Notes: a model not told the origin generated them from the letters alone. A DNA stretch of 64,000 bases from Conoideocrella luteorostrata (GCA_032433595.1 JASWJB010000005.1:124001-188000); one strand, 5' to 3'. Shown: positions 43,680 to 55,496, numbered from the stretch's first letter. A program made the numbers and translations.

Positions 43680-44744
43680 TCACGATGGGTTAAACGCCTT
43701 GTACGCTTGCAATGCGCCTTCTATAGATTGGATCAATCCGAAAAACACCGTCAGGAGAAGAACGAGAACCGCCACCCAGAATGTGTACCACTGAACTCCG
43801 TTCCGTCGATCATTCCACCACTGCTGCAGCGTGCTCGGTCGCGCCTCGTCAAACACTTGCTTCAACATGACCAACCGATCATGCCAGTAAACAAAATTCT
43901 CGATTTGCCTCTTATCCGCGTCTAGATGCCCAATTTCAAGCACGCATGTGTCGAGGTCTCGAGTCGACGCCTCGTCTCTAAACCACGATCTAGTATCGTT
44001 GTCCCATTTGGGGAAGAGCAAAGCCAATGTGTTCAGCGTCTCATCAATGGCCCCCTTTGGAAGGAGCGTGTTGTCCCTATTAATTACATTAGCATCCATT
44101 TATGTCTCCGAATCGTTCGTGCATCAGGCTCCTCCCACCTTTGCTGACGCTTGAGGAAAGAAGCGTGATGAAATATTGCAACAGCCTTGTCATCCTTCAT
44201 CAGACGGAGATGGTCCGTCAGGTTGGTTGTCCAGAGGATTTCGATTCCTGCGATTTTGCCCAAGTTTCGACCGTTGAAAATCTTCTCGAGTTTGATGTTA
44301 TCATGCTGGAGCTCTGGTTTGTGCTCGAATCGCTCCCTAATGAAGTCCCCCAGACTCCCCTCAGTCCATTCAATTGGTCTGAACCCCGAGTACGCATAAG
44401 GGAGGTTGCCAAACTCAATCATTACCAGAAGGCGGGCTGCAAGGTCGATCGAGTAATTAGGCTGGCCGGACGGCTTTGGAAATTGGCGGCATATCTCTTC
44501 GCGCGTTTGGGGCCCTTTCAAAAGCTGAACTATCGATATGATATCCTGGTGTGTTTTCACCGAAGCTTGGCTCCCCCCGTCATGAAGCGCAATCAGTTCG
44601 CACTGCTTGGTATAATATCTGAAGTAAAAGTCTAGACAAGGCTCGATCTCGGGGCAAGGAGTGCCCCATAGAGCATAGAGCTGCGGCTATAGTCTGCTTG
44701 GCCTCTCGACAAAGCTCAGTACGGATGAGTGTTTGATCCAACAT
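43680..44744 (-). pseudogene. Fungal hypothetical gene disrupted by a 7-bp tandem duplication
   Basis: Member of a fungus-specific family I recognise only by its C-terminus: Trp-rich WWNDRRNGVQWYTFWVAVLVLLLTV, one membrane helix, then FGLIQSIEGALQAYKAF. Two coding segments, 44139..44744 and 43680..44076, join across a 62-nt intron (GTGGGA...ATAG). At 44667-44673 and 44674-44680 the heptamer CATAGAG is present twice in tandem. Counting one copy only, codons run from ATG 44744 (MLDQTLIRTELCREAKQ) without interruption through LWGTPCPEIEPCLDFYF into the rest, the exon length fits the intron phase, and 331 residues result; with both copies the frame is lost. The locus therefore looks like a recently inactivated gene. 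An upstream exon before 44744 is possible. Function unknown; probably membrane-associated. Confidence 0.65.
44667..44680. repeat. 7-bp tandem duplication (CATAGAG x2)
   Basis: Perfect direct duplication within the coding segment of the preceding gene; it shifts the reading frame by +1. Confidence 0.85.
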
Positions 44745-45302
44745 GGCGGAAATACTGCGCAAGCATTGGGCCCTTCTACAAAGTAACCCAACTGCTACTT
44801 ATTGAGCTGTCGACCGCAGATGTGGCTCTGCTAGGAAACGCCATACCCGGAGCCCGCTTGTCTGCCTAACCAGTAAGATGGAGAGACACAGCGGCATGGT
44901 GGGCACAGCCACCAACGCGTTCTATCTACCCGATCATGCGGGGAACAGTTTAACTGAGCCATTTCGTCCACATTGTCCAATTGACCCTTTTAATTCGAAC
45001 GCCCACCACGGATGCAATTAAAGCTTATTATTAATAAAATTTATTAAATAAATAGCTAGCTAAGCTATTTAATAGTTGATGCATTTTTTTTGTTTAATTT
45101 TATGGTGTTTTTGGTCGCTGAGGCATTATCTCTTGCGGAGCTAATGCCACCTCGATGGCTGAGTTAAACTGTCCCCCGCTTGCACCCGACATCGGCAAAT
45201 CAGCCCGACGTTAAAAGGACAGCCACAGAAGCCACTAAGTTTGTTCAAGTAGTCGACAAAATTGTTCACAGCTTCTCATGTTTTCTCACATCTTAAGCGT
45301 AA
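44745..45302. other. AT-rich intergenic patch
   Basis: Very AT-rich at 45015-45110 (ATTAATAAAATTTATTAAAT and a GCTAGCTAAGC word). The string CGCCCACCACGGATGCAAT at 45000-45018 resembles CGCCCACCACCGACGCAAT at 43647-43665, just outside the other end of the disrupted gene, in the same orientation. Confidence 0.5.
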
Positions 45303-46853
45303 ATGTCGCAGATGCCATTCTCAAATATTCTAGGACGGCATACTGACAAGTGGGAGAACCCTAAAGACTCGATGGGCGAATCGGTCGGACCCTTGCATGG
45401 TGGACGCTATCACTGTTGGGAGGCAGTTGGCAGCGCTCGTCAGGCTTTCACGCAACTAAGTCCTGAGATTAAAGGCTATCTCGAAGCTTCCAATATTCCA
45501 GCCATTGATAGTGTTTCATGGTCCATGTACATGATTGGTCGTACCCCAGAAAAAGCCGCCCCCAAGCTTCTCATTTGCTCCACAGACCGCAAAGCTCGCA
45601 AGTTCATCAGGAAATTGATCAAAGGCAGCAAGATCATGGAGAAACATCCTGGAGTAGGACTCGGGGATATTTCCGCACTACCTGGTCGTCACGTTGTAAA
45701 AGAGCTGTCTCGAGAGACGATACAGGGACCCCGCCGGCTGTGTCGCCAATGAGGCAATGTTGTCGTACGGATCAGAAACGACATTATGCAAGCGAATATT
45801 CGTCATAAATCCGCATGACTTCTCCTTGCGTCCAGCTATGGCCGGCCCAGTTATCCCTCGAAATGGTAGCTACTACCAGTTGACAGTCGCGCATGTATTC
45901 CAACGCAACAACGAACCTCTCCAGTTGCAAATCTACGGTGCGATGGAAGCAGGTGACTGTGACTTTGACGGTATGAGCGACGATGATGGAGACAAAGAAG
46001 GAATGGATGATGAAATAACAAGAAGAGGGAGCGCTACCCCAGAATGGATTGATTCCGACAAGGACTCTTTCACCGCTAAACTCGACCCGCCTTCCAGTAG
46101 TTAAGGCTCCGATACAGGGTCCAGAGGCCCGTCACTTGGTGATACAAACCATGAATACCCCTCGCACGATCCTTCCAAGCTCATCCCAAACAGCTCAGAA
46201 CCTGATCTGTCTATGCTCCGTTTCTGCGGAAAGTTGGCATTGAGTTGTAAGGATGGAAGTAATCCATCACTAGATTATTCTCTCATACAGATCATTCCAT
46301 GAATATTGGGTGTTCCGGGACATAATTTATTTAAAGATTTGGATCAACTGCCCAGTATCTCGGCGGTTGGAGAGATCGGGTCCGACGATATCTGCATTGT
46401 ACGGAGATTGCGGGACTGCGATCTTCGATCAACAAACCCCTCAATTCTACGGTTATATAATTACTGGCGGCGTAGGAACCGGTGTTGGCTGCCTCGTTCC
46501 AGCTAGCGAGGTTTCTAGATATTGAAGCACGCTTTTGTGAGGGCCAGGCTCTACAACAAGATAAACTTTCTGAACAGTTTGTAGTCGATGTTGAAACCTC
46601 ATCTGACACGAATACTCATTCCTGGCATACAGACTCGATGAACGAGCGCGACGAGATGTCACCACCCTCGCCGTCACCCTCATCATTGGCCATAATAGTG
46701 AACTCGCCCAGATCAGAGAGAGAACACCCCCGCCGTACTCATGACAGCGATCCCGGCTTGCGATCTGAGTTCGAGCCAAATTTACTACCATGCGAGTTCA
46801 AGAAACTCTCTGTGTGTGATTTAGTTTTTCATAGCTCTGAGGTAAATGAGTAG
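45303..46853 (+). pseudogene. Decayed trypsin-fold protease-like gene
   Basis: Relic of a fungal family with a trypsin-like fold. Three active-site-like blocks appear in the right order but in different frames: QLTVAHVF (His codon at 45892), SLDYSLIQI (Asp codon at 46273), and LYGDCGTAIFD (GDCG from 46403) followed by YGYIITGGVGTGVGCLVPASEV. The frame holding the first two blocks is broken by TAA at 46102 and TGA at 46300; the third block is in another frame. After PASEV the reading shifts again at about 46511 to FLDIEARFCEGQ. The 5' segment (45303..45752, MSQMPFSNILGRHTDKWE...) is in yet another frame and ends LSRETIQGP before a stop. Introns might explain one change, but not the in-frame stops. 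Family role uncertain; I infer the fold from the three motifs only. Confidence 0.55.
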
Positions 46854-47140
46854 ATTAACTATATGATCAATGAACATTTACTGGGCTGCTTCCCTACCAA
46901 CAGCGTCTGCTGGTTCTGCGACCGCATGATATTTGATGATTCTTCGTGCAGAGCTGTGGATAGAAGCCAGCTTTATCGGCAGCGAGTGCACCATATTGCA
47001 GACCACTTCTATGCAGGGGCAACTGCTGCAAGTACCCGACCGGATTGTTCTTCCTCGATCATCTACACGATAACGAGTTAATCGATGAAGTGACTATTCA
47101 TAGAGCAAGGCCGAAAATTGAGCCTCCAGATGAGTACTAG
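46854..47140 (+). pseudogene. Possible zinc-finger-like gene remnant
   Basis: The frame from 46863 reads HLLGCFPTNSVCWFCDRMIF and, further on, LYRQRVHHIADHFYAGATA. The pair C..C with R(V)..HIA.HF resembles the degenerate C2H2-type finger common in fungal proteins. It has no proper start or continuation and may be the tail of the preceding relic. Confidence 0.25.
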
Positions 47141-49413
47141 CCGTGTGGCCGGTATGTAGCCGCACCGCGACCACATGAAAGGCGGTCACAATCTTATACC
47201 GAGCCAAGATATCGAAGCGGCCACTAGTCTTTGTTGTTACAGCATTATCCATGCCATAACTATTGATTCTCGAAGTTGCTAGCGTGGCGAAAGGTACAAG
47301 ACTACTCCTTTATGATGTATATCCTGTGCGCTCGCTTCTTTGTACACACGACCAGCTTATATGTCATTTTTGTGATGATTTGATGATGCAATTGATGTTT
47401 GCAGAGTGAACCCTCAGAATTAAATGGCATCGTATGTTCGGAGCTCAACTCCAGTGTCGGCTTTTTCATATATGGATGATTTTGACGATTGGTCGCACTC
47501 GATATTCCCGAATAGAATATCCGAATCATTCGACCCTGTTACTCACGACGCCGTTGCTAGTTGAACATAGCCCCGACCGAATCCTATGACTGAATTAAAT
47601 TGATATCACTAGTTGTGTGTCAGACGCCAGTACACTTTGTATTGTGTGGGTGTGCTGTACTGTAAATCGACAAAATACGTAGTATCTTGTATTTACATTA
47701 TATTTTTTTCATCACTGACGGGACTCATTTCAATTCATACATTTGCATTATTTAGACCGGATATACCGTTCCGTAGAACACCGACGAACAATTCACGTTC
47801 ACGGTCATGAAAATGCGTCGTGTTGCCCGGTGCTGCCCTGTGTTGCCCCCAGTGTCGCCGTATGTGTCATCACCAGACCATCCCGCAAGAACGCTAACCT
47901 CGGGGCCGCAGAATGAACAGTGCGACCGCACTATGAGCAAGAATGATGAATAGGCACAATGAGCAATGAACAGTGAGTACCTTATATCAGTCAAAATGCC
48001 CCCTCCTCTCCTAGCGAAGTAGCTACAAAACATCCTTTAGGGGTGGTATGTCCGAAAGGACCACTACCACTATAACTAGTGCCCTGAAAAGCCTTCGCTT
48101 TTGCTTCGATGCCGGCCACGGCAGCCCTTTTTTTTTTTTTTTTTTTTTCCTTCTTCTTCTTCTTCTTCTTCTTCTTCTTCGCGCACCACGGGAGGCATTT
48201 TGAAACCTTTTTTTTTGTATTACTGATACCTACGTGCATCTAAAGGTGTTGCTCATCGGGGAAGCGGCCACAACGCCCGCAGTAGTTATAGACGCATCTA
48301 AACCGCTACAAATGCACTCGCTGACACTTCCACAGAGCACCATATCTTGAAACTTTGGATGCTTCTACTCCACCATCAAAACAATAGTTTCACGTTACAT
48401 CTCTTCATTTTCTTTTCAGCCAATTCCACAGATACTTGACGTGAAACCTTGACATATACCTTTCACCTTTTTCCTCGTCACCGGACTACCTACACTGTCT
48501 TACCATGCATGGCCCAACCGAAGCGCTCATGCGTGACTCATCCTTGTCACTCACAAAAGCTGCCAATTACCTACCGCCAGCATGTCACTAGCGCATTCAC
48601 CACCAACACATATCCTTACACAAATGCCAAGAGCATCGTCGTGAACGTGCTTTCGCAAGGTGTACATGTGTAGCTACGTACACCATTCTTCCCTTGGCAC
48701 CGATGAAGTTTGCATTCCACGAGCTGTATGAATGACAGCCCAACTGTCTCTCTACGCAGGACCATCGGGTTGTAGCTTTGTTTTCCCTCTCCCATGTTTC
48801 GGCCGAGCTATTAGTCAGGTTCTGGATGGTATTTTATTTCTAGCAACGGAAGCAAGTAGCTGTTAGCTATGACGTTGCAGAAGCAAACATGACCTTATCC
48901 CTGCATGTCACAGCACATTCTGACGACATCATACACTCTCTGTTGTAAGAGCAACCATGTGTTTGTAAAAAGTTATATTGCAAACACAACCTAAAAGATG
49001 CCCACGTTCCGCGTGTTTCTCATCTGTGTACATTTGAACCGTCCTCCTTGCTTTACCTTCCCTCTTATCTCAAGTCACGCAAACTCTTGAGCACAACCAA
49101 TGCAGCAATGTGGAAACAGACAGCCAAAGTGTGCGTGCCAAAGCTCATTCGTTCTCCACCCTCCTCCTCCCTCCTCCGCAGGCTTTAGCCCCTTTTTAGA
49201 TATGTACATATGTTTCACTTATGTTCAATGAATCGAAGTTGCTATAACAAAGACGGTTGTGGTTCGAGTCACCGTCGACACTGAGCTACAAGATGGATGC
49301 GGCCCTGCCGTACTTTGCAAGCTCAGTGTATGAGATTCGTGTATTGTCTTTGTCGGTGCAGACATGGTAGTTGTTGTGTACTGTTCCACCGGTGGCCGCC
49401 CTTCGTCACCTTC
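47141..49413. other. 2.3-kb intergenic region
   Basis: No gene recognised; contains a poly-T/(TTC)10 tract. The last 300 bp are the 3' flank of the GH55 gene. Confidence 0.5.
48128..48180. repeat. T21 tract plus (TTC)10 microsatellite
   Basis: 21 consecutive T, then CC, then ten perfect TTC units: a 53-nt pure pyrimidine tract on the plus strand. It could form triplex DNA and is likely hypervariable. Confidence 0.95.
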
Positions 49414-51765
49414 CTATGATGACTCAAATGCGGCAATCGCAGCGCAAAAGTTGTTGCGGTTGTCGGCATCCTTGGCGGTAGCCTGACCATCCAAGTTCAC
49501 CATGGAGATGCTAGCCTTGGTGCTGATGCCAAACATTTCCACCTTGGAGCTTTCAATCGAGATAACACTGTCCTGGCAGTTGTTGGCGCTGACACACTCC
49601 TGAGCGTAGTTATCGAAGAAGCTGTACAAGCCGCCGCCATAGACAAAGACACCGCTAGAGTTCTGGGCACGGAGACCCCAGGTTCGGGCACACTTAGGAC
49701 CAGTGCACTTGGAGAAATCAGGGTCAGAGAACTTGGAGTTGGCGGGGAATGGTACGCGGGCATCGGGATTGCCCTGCATGTAAGCGGTCTCGGTTTGGAT
49801 GAGAGCCATGTAGACGTTCTGAGCGTTGGTTAATTGGTAGTTGTAGAGCTGGCAGTGCTCAGCAGCGGTTCCAAATAGCCAAGCGCCTTTGGTGCTTTCA
49901 ATAAGGACTCCACGGCCGTTGTAGATGTTGATTTGGTTGTGATCGCCAAGGTCAAGCTCGTGGTCGGCAACCCAAAACCAGGTGTTCTCGAAATAAGGGC
50001 TGCCAGTTTTGGTGACATGCATCATCATGAATGCGCCAATGCATTCAGGATTGGGGCTTGTCTGGACCTTAGGGGTCTTGCTGCACTTGTCGGACTGGAG
50101 TTGTGTACCGGCAGAGCCACCGATGCGGAAGTGAACATCCCAGAGACCGGCAGATCCCTTGGATTGGCCAGCAACGTTAAACTCCATGAGAATAGCGCCG
50201 GGCTGGGGACCTTGGGTCTCAAAAATGAGATCCGACATCTCGACATTACCAACATCACCGGCCTGGCCAACTTGGAATACGGGCTTAGGGTTCGACATAT
50301 CCTTAAAGTTTGAGTTGCCGCCAGCAAGAATGAGGGGCCAAATCTCGCCAACTACCTTGACATTCTTGGGAACCTTGACAGTGTTGGTAATGACGTAGGC
50401 ACCGTGGTCAAAATATACAATCTGATCGGAGCCGATGCTATCGAAAATAGCTTGAATGGCGGCGGTGTCGTCGGTCTTTCCATCTCCCTTGGCACCCTTG
50501 GACTTGACTGAGACAAACTTGGAAGCCGGGACATCGTTGTACTGAGGCTTGCTGCGAGTGACAATCTTACCGCTGCTATCAGTCAAAGCGGCAGGCTTGG
50601 CAACAGCATTCCTGGGACCCTGTGAAGCTTTGCCGGTGACACCGCTGTAGGATCGACCCTGAGTCCAAGAGCTAATGAGAGCGTTCCCGGGGAGAATCGT
50701 CTGCTTATTGCCACCATTCTGAACTGCAACAGGGACATTCTTGGTCATGTCGACATTGTCAAGAACAAGAGTACCATTGGTACCGGACTGGCCAGGGTTG
50801 TAGACGGTCGTGATACCGATCGGCGTGTCTGAAATGGAGCTGTCAACAAGGATGACGGAACCAACAGTCTGAACGTCGCCACCATTAGCCATGTTGATGC
50901 CAATGCCGCAGTTTTTGATGGAGACGCCATGGAAGGTCCAGAGCCAGTTCCAATTCATGTAAATAGCCGTGTTACAGTTGTTGAACTTGAGGTTGCGAGT
51001 GGTGAACTGCTGATTACCAAGGAAGGCACCAATGCTTCCACCGTTGAACGTGAGGTCAGTCATGAAGCCACCAGAGCCATTGTCCATAAAAACACCCTGC
51101 TGCTTATTGTCGCTCGACTTGTCTTGAATCATGTTAAATTCAATGTTTTGCAGCGATGTAGCCTGAGCGACCTGCCAATGAATGCCGGTGCCAGTTGATT
51201 TGGGCAGGCCAGTGAGGTCAATCTTGAAGTTGCGAACTTGACGGAAGAAGTTGTTCTGGTTGGTGTACCAGTTGTTGCCAAAATTGTCATATGGGTCAGA
51301 GTCGACGACCGCAATACCAGCAAAGTTCGCAGCGGCCTTGAGCGTAGGCACGTTGACGGCATCACCAACTAACTGGGTGTAGTAGTACTGAATGATGGGC
51401 TTGGAAACGACATAGGTGCCGGGAGGGAAGTATACAAGAGCAGGGGTGGTGGTGCTGGAGTCACAACCTTGACCACAGCGTTGACCATCCGTAATGGCGT
51501 TGTTGATTGCAGCTGTGTCATCGCTGCTCCCGTCGCCCTTGGCGCCGTAGTCCTTTACATTACGATAGACTTTATAATTTGCGCCTCCGAAAGCTGGTTT
51601 GCCCTGTCGTTGAATACTGGACATCCACCAGTTAGAGTTGGAGTTGTCCGCGACGGTGCCGGAGCTGCCTTGCTGGACTGCGGGATTAGGTGCGGCCACT
51701 GCAGGCAGAGAGAATAGGCGTAGCGCCAAAAGGGACGCCGAAACGATTGTCGCCAGCCCCATCAT
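49414..51765 (-). CDS. Secreted GH55 exo-beta-1,3-glucanase
   Basis: Glycoside hydrolase family 55 enzyme releasing glucose or gentiobiose from beta-1,3-glucan, acting outside the cell in wall remodelling or mycoparasitism. 783 residues from ATG 51765 (MMGLATIVSASLLALRLFSLPAVAAPN), which gives a normal signal peptide; the upstream frame has no ATG. Two tandem right-handed beta-helix (pectate-lyase-3-type) modules, each beginning with the same block: VYRNVKDYGAKGDGSSDDTAAI (about 85-106) and FVSVKSKGAKGDGKTDDTAAI (about 455-475). The family strings PALVYFPPGTYVVSKPI, NNWYTNQNNFFRQVRNFKID and MNWNWLWTFHGV are present, and VADHELDLGD follows the second helix. Length fits the family and there is no break. 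Confidence 0.93.
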   Translation of the reverse strand: MMGLATIVSASLLALRLFSLPAVAAPNPAVQQGSSGTVADNSNSNWWMSSIQRQGKPAFGGANYKVYRNVKDYGAKGDGSSDDTAAINNAITDGQRCGQGCDSSTTTPALVYFPPGTYVVSKPIIQYYYTQLVGDAVNVPTLKAAANFAGIAVVDSDPYDNFGNNWYTNQNNFFRQVRNFKIDLTGLPKSTGTGIHWQVAQATSLQNIEFNMIQDKSSDNKQQGVFMDNGSGGFMTDLTFNGGSIGAFLGNQQFTTRNLKFNNCNTAIYMNWNWLWTFHGVSIKNCGIGINMANGGDVQTVGSVILVDSSISDTPIGITTVYNPGQSGTNGTLVLDNVDMTKNVPVAVQNGGNKQTILPGNALISSWTQGRSYSGVTGKASQGPRNAVAKPAALTDSSGKIVTRSKPQYNDVPASKFVSVKSKGAKGDGKTDDTAAIQAIFDSIGSDQIVYFDHGAYVITNTVKVPKNVKVVGEIWPLILAGGNSNFKDMSNPKPVFQVGQAGDVGNVEMSDLIFETQGPQPGAILMEFNVAGQSKGSAGLWDVHFRIGGSAGTQLQSDKCSKTPKVQTSPNPECIGAFMMMHVTKTGSPYFENTWFWVADHELDLGDHNQINIYNGRGVLIESTKGAWLFGTAAEHCQLYNYQLTNAQNVYMALIQTETAYMQGNPDARVPFPANSKFSDPDFSKCTGPKCARTWGLRAQNSSGVFVYGGGLYSFFDNYAQECVSANNCQDSVISIESSKVEMFGISTKASISMVNLDGQATAKDADNRNNFCAAIAAFESS

Positions 51766-54700
51766 GAGATAGAAGCAACTGCTTGTCGACGATCTGGGGG
51801 GGTTTCGCGGAAGAAAAGAGAGGAGTATGGAATCCTGCGGGAAAAGACAATAAATAGTTAGCAATCGTTACGCCGCCATTGTGTTTTGTGTATGTTCCAA
51901 ACTGAAGCAGCAAGAGATAGTAGCAAAAAGCAAACCTTCAGAGTACACGCTTCTTTGGTGATGGACTTCACTTCCAGAGCATGTTAGAGCTGATGTAGAA
52001 AAAAAGGGCAGAATATGAAGAGGCAAGAAGGCGGTGCTATATATATATATGCCGGGTGCTTGATGAACATAAGCAGATAGTTAAGTGCAGACGGCCCTCT
52101 TATTATAGCTTGCCAGCTGGCAGTGGGTAAAGAGGACGAAGGCGCCGAAAAGATCTTCTTGTCAAATGGTCATGATGGGTAAGTTTGACGCTGTTGACTG
52201 ACGAGAATCACCAGCCCAGTAGCAACAGGTAATGCTGGATGGCACCATGGTTGCAGTTCGGGGCATATCCGGTCCATCTAAGGGAACCCCAGCACTTGCA
52301 CGGGACTTGAGAGCATGACAAGACAGGCCACGTAGTTTCTTGGCTACTCGATTAGGCGTAGACGCCATGTTTCTCTTGGCCTTGCGGTGGAAAAACATCA
52401 TGAAGCTTGTTGGGGCGCTTTGGGGTGCTCTGGGGGCTTTTGGGGGTGCGCAGCTCTGTGTATGCAGCACAGCAAGTACACAGACAGAGTGAAGGGTGTT
52501 GACGTTGGTGGGAGTGAGCGTAGCAAATTCAGGGTGTCAGACGAGGAGGTAGTTTCTCCGTACCTTGAGCGGATTAATACTCCCCACACAGCTTGGACTG
52601 TAATGGCTGCAACGGTGTAGTCAAAAATGACTAGACAAGTTGGGAAGGGGGGGGAAGTTACGGCAAAGCCTCGCACCCTGTCACGGCACTACCAGACTTG
52701 GGTATACTTTGTTGTACCTACAACCGAGGCGCCGCCGTGCAAAATGTGAGGTAGTAAATGGCCGACTAAAGCCAGCGCGAGGACGGGTAAATGAGAAGGA
52801 ATACTCCAGACTGCGTTCGGTGTAACTCGCGTATGCGTGTATATCGACAAGGGCAGAAAACCAGGTTTTTGCTCATGGAGAATCGCGGGGAACGTTGCAT
52901 AGAAGCACGGAAAACGTACCGATAGGGTTCGTGTGAGAATGACGACGGCCGTGACACCAAAAAAGGGCCAAAAGTCGTTGGTGAGCAAGAAAGGCAAAAG
53001 CACAAATCGCGGTTGTTGAACGGACGAAGGAATCGAGAAAGATGGCAAGTTTGGTTGAAAAAGGACAGAATATGTTGCGAAAATAAAGGGAAGGAACAAT
53101 GCTCGGTTTTGATCCAGAAAACCGTCACAATAGATCAAGGGAATGAAAAAGTGGCAGAGCAAGCCATTGAATTGAAGGAAGGAATGAACGGGTAGGTCTT
53201 TCATATAAACAGAGCGGCAACCTCACAACATTCGCCAGCTGTTGCTCCTGCTCGCACTTGCAAGCCAGCAGCGAACCAAGAGGCTGGTCTCTGCTTCAAG
53301 CAATTCCCTGCAATTCCCTGCTGTGCGGATCACTGGGGCCTTAATGATGCCCCCTGAAATCACAGTGTATTCTTTGTTCCCAAAGCAAAGCAAAATTACG
53401 TACCTCCATTGTCGAGCGGTGGGCGCGCCGCCTGTCAATGGCATTTGGACCCAGGCATTCGATGGTTTGGTCGAGGTGGTAGGCGCCAAGGCCTTCTGAG
53501 AGATGTGGGGCCGACGTGCCTGAGGACCCCGATCGCCCCTGCGCGGCCAGGCACGGGGCGACGCCATTGGCTGCGCTCATGCCTGAGGAGCGTGTTTCAG
53601 ACACGGCCATCGCAGGCTGTATCGAGAGGGTCTGAATGCTCGAGAGCGTGCCAGCTGACGGTGGGTTACTGAAGAACCTGATACAGGTTTCCAGATTTTG
53701 TTTGTCTGGTTGCGCGTAGAGCGGATTATACAATATCACAATAGCAGAGGTAATGTCCGGTTTGTAGCAACGTAATACCACTTCCGCTTGGACCTCCACT
53801 GACAATGCCCTTTCTCTCTGGTTTCTGTGCGGCTGGTTCCCTAGTCCACGTTCCAGCTGAAGGCTGTGGCGGTCGATCAACCTGTTAATAGTTTGCGGAG
53901 GCTTGTTCAACGTTTCTTTTTGGGGTTAAACTGTTTCCGTAGTTCGCGAATAGTAGTGACGTAGTGATGCGTGCAATTAAACGTAGACGCAGGGAAGTCG
54001 CTTCAACACAGCCAGTATTGCGGCGACACTCCGCGATAACATTCGCATACACAGCCAGTTGGCTCGTCTTGCAAGAGAGTAGTTCCCCCTGCTCTATCGT
54101 CTAAATAGCCGAAGAGGTGGGCAATACATATCGAGCAGAGTAGAGTAAATAGCAGGAGCTACTCGTCGAAGCGAGCAACGCTGAGAAGAAACTCCCGGAG
54201 CAGCACCGAGGCTTAGGAAGCCAGTGATGACAAGGGGTATCTGGGTGTGCGAGGTCAGAACTATGCCAATAGGGTTCAGCTTAAGGTCCCGGCTGGCTAA
54301 AGTAAATCCGGCCTCTCTTCTTTTGTCTCAAATAGTCCGCAACTAACAATAAGTTGTGATGGACTCGCCGGCCGGCATATAGTTCCGTAGTAGAGCCTAG
54401 ATGCGGCGGCACAACCTTTCTCGGCAGGTGGATGGACGGACGTGATTCAAACCACACTGCAAACGCTGACACAGCAAATAGCACTAGAAGGAAGCCTAAG
54501 GCGGACACTAGCGGGCAATGAAGCAACAATGAAGCAAACAGCAAGGAGGGTTAGGGCCGCGGACAAGAATCCGCACGCTCTTGTCACCCAATACAAGCCC
54601 GGCTCGCGGGGAACAAGAGAGATTGACTGCAGAGGCGGAAGCGTGGCGAGCAATAGGTTTCTCGGAGAGCCGGGATTAAGGTTTGGCTGAGGCAACCAGC

Positions 54701-55478
54701 AATTGGCGCTGTTTCAAAGGCGAACAATTGCCAAGCCGATCAGGCTGGTTGTCGGCGGGTAGACTGCGCGGATTGCGACGTCTGGTTGAGAGCAGTTGAG
54801 AGCATTCTAGGAAGAATGAAAGGGGCATAAGGGGAACCGGGGGGTGGTGTCAAGTGGTGTGTGGCGCGTGGCGCGTGGCGCTCTCAAGCATCTACGTTCA
54901 GGGTCAAGTGCGGCTCTCCCCACACCGCAGCGCAGGGAAAAACGGCTATACAATTAATTGAGCGTGCGGAGGATCGCTGGTCTGCAGGCCCCACATGCCC
55001 CAAGCCGCACATGTCAGCTTGTGGTCCAGGTGCTTCAGATGCTCTAGTGTGCTCTGCAGCGGTGGAAGCCTTGTGGTGGCCATGCCTGCGCGCATCAATC
55101 ACTCGCGAAGACGACATTCCAATGTCTTCCCTTGTCTCACAGATCGCAGACATCCACGCATTATTAGTTATCAGCGGGCTAACGGGCAGGGTTCTCAATA
55201 AATCTATCGCGAGCGCTTAGAATACCATGGTAGAAGATACAGCAAAGGATTTGGTGCACTTTGAAGTGCATTTTCATACCCTTTTAGGCTCGCTGCTCTT
55301 CAGTTGACAACAGGTTGATGTTTGAGCTAATAAACGCTGAAAATAAACTGATATTTCTCTTTCTATTCTCTGGTGTATTTATTAAATATACCAGTACGTC
55401 TAATTACTCCGTGGTCCGCTACACCCTGCCTTTGTCGCCGGAGGTTTATGATTCAGGGGTTGTTCTTGTATGGTACCG

Positions 55479-55496
55479 GTACTCCGTACGGAGTAC
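55479..55496. repeat. 18-bp perfect palindrome GTACTCCGTACGGAGTAC
   Basis: Two copies of the window-wide 9-mer face each other with a 2-bp overlap. Other exact copies start at 9771, 15412, 20818, 28058, 33093, 33805, 37664, 39308, 40659, 43126, 43133, 55825, 55936, 57260, 57727 and 62959. Confidence 0.95.

Noticed and set aside
49250..49290. GGTTCGAGTCACC, resembling a tRNA T arm
   Set aside because: The stem does not pair and no acceptor, D or anticodon arms fit upstream.
52689..53204. 171-codon hydrophobic frame on the minus strand
   Set aside because: Irregular hydrophobicity from a CT-rich spacer; no family motif and no ATG context that looks used.
53413..53610. Exon-like stretch on the minus strand beginning MAVSETRSSGMSAANG and ending at a strong GTACGTAA donor
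   Set aside because: No acceptor downstream leads to a continuing frame with recognisable protein; kept only as a weak hint.
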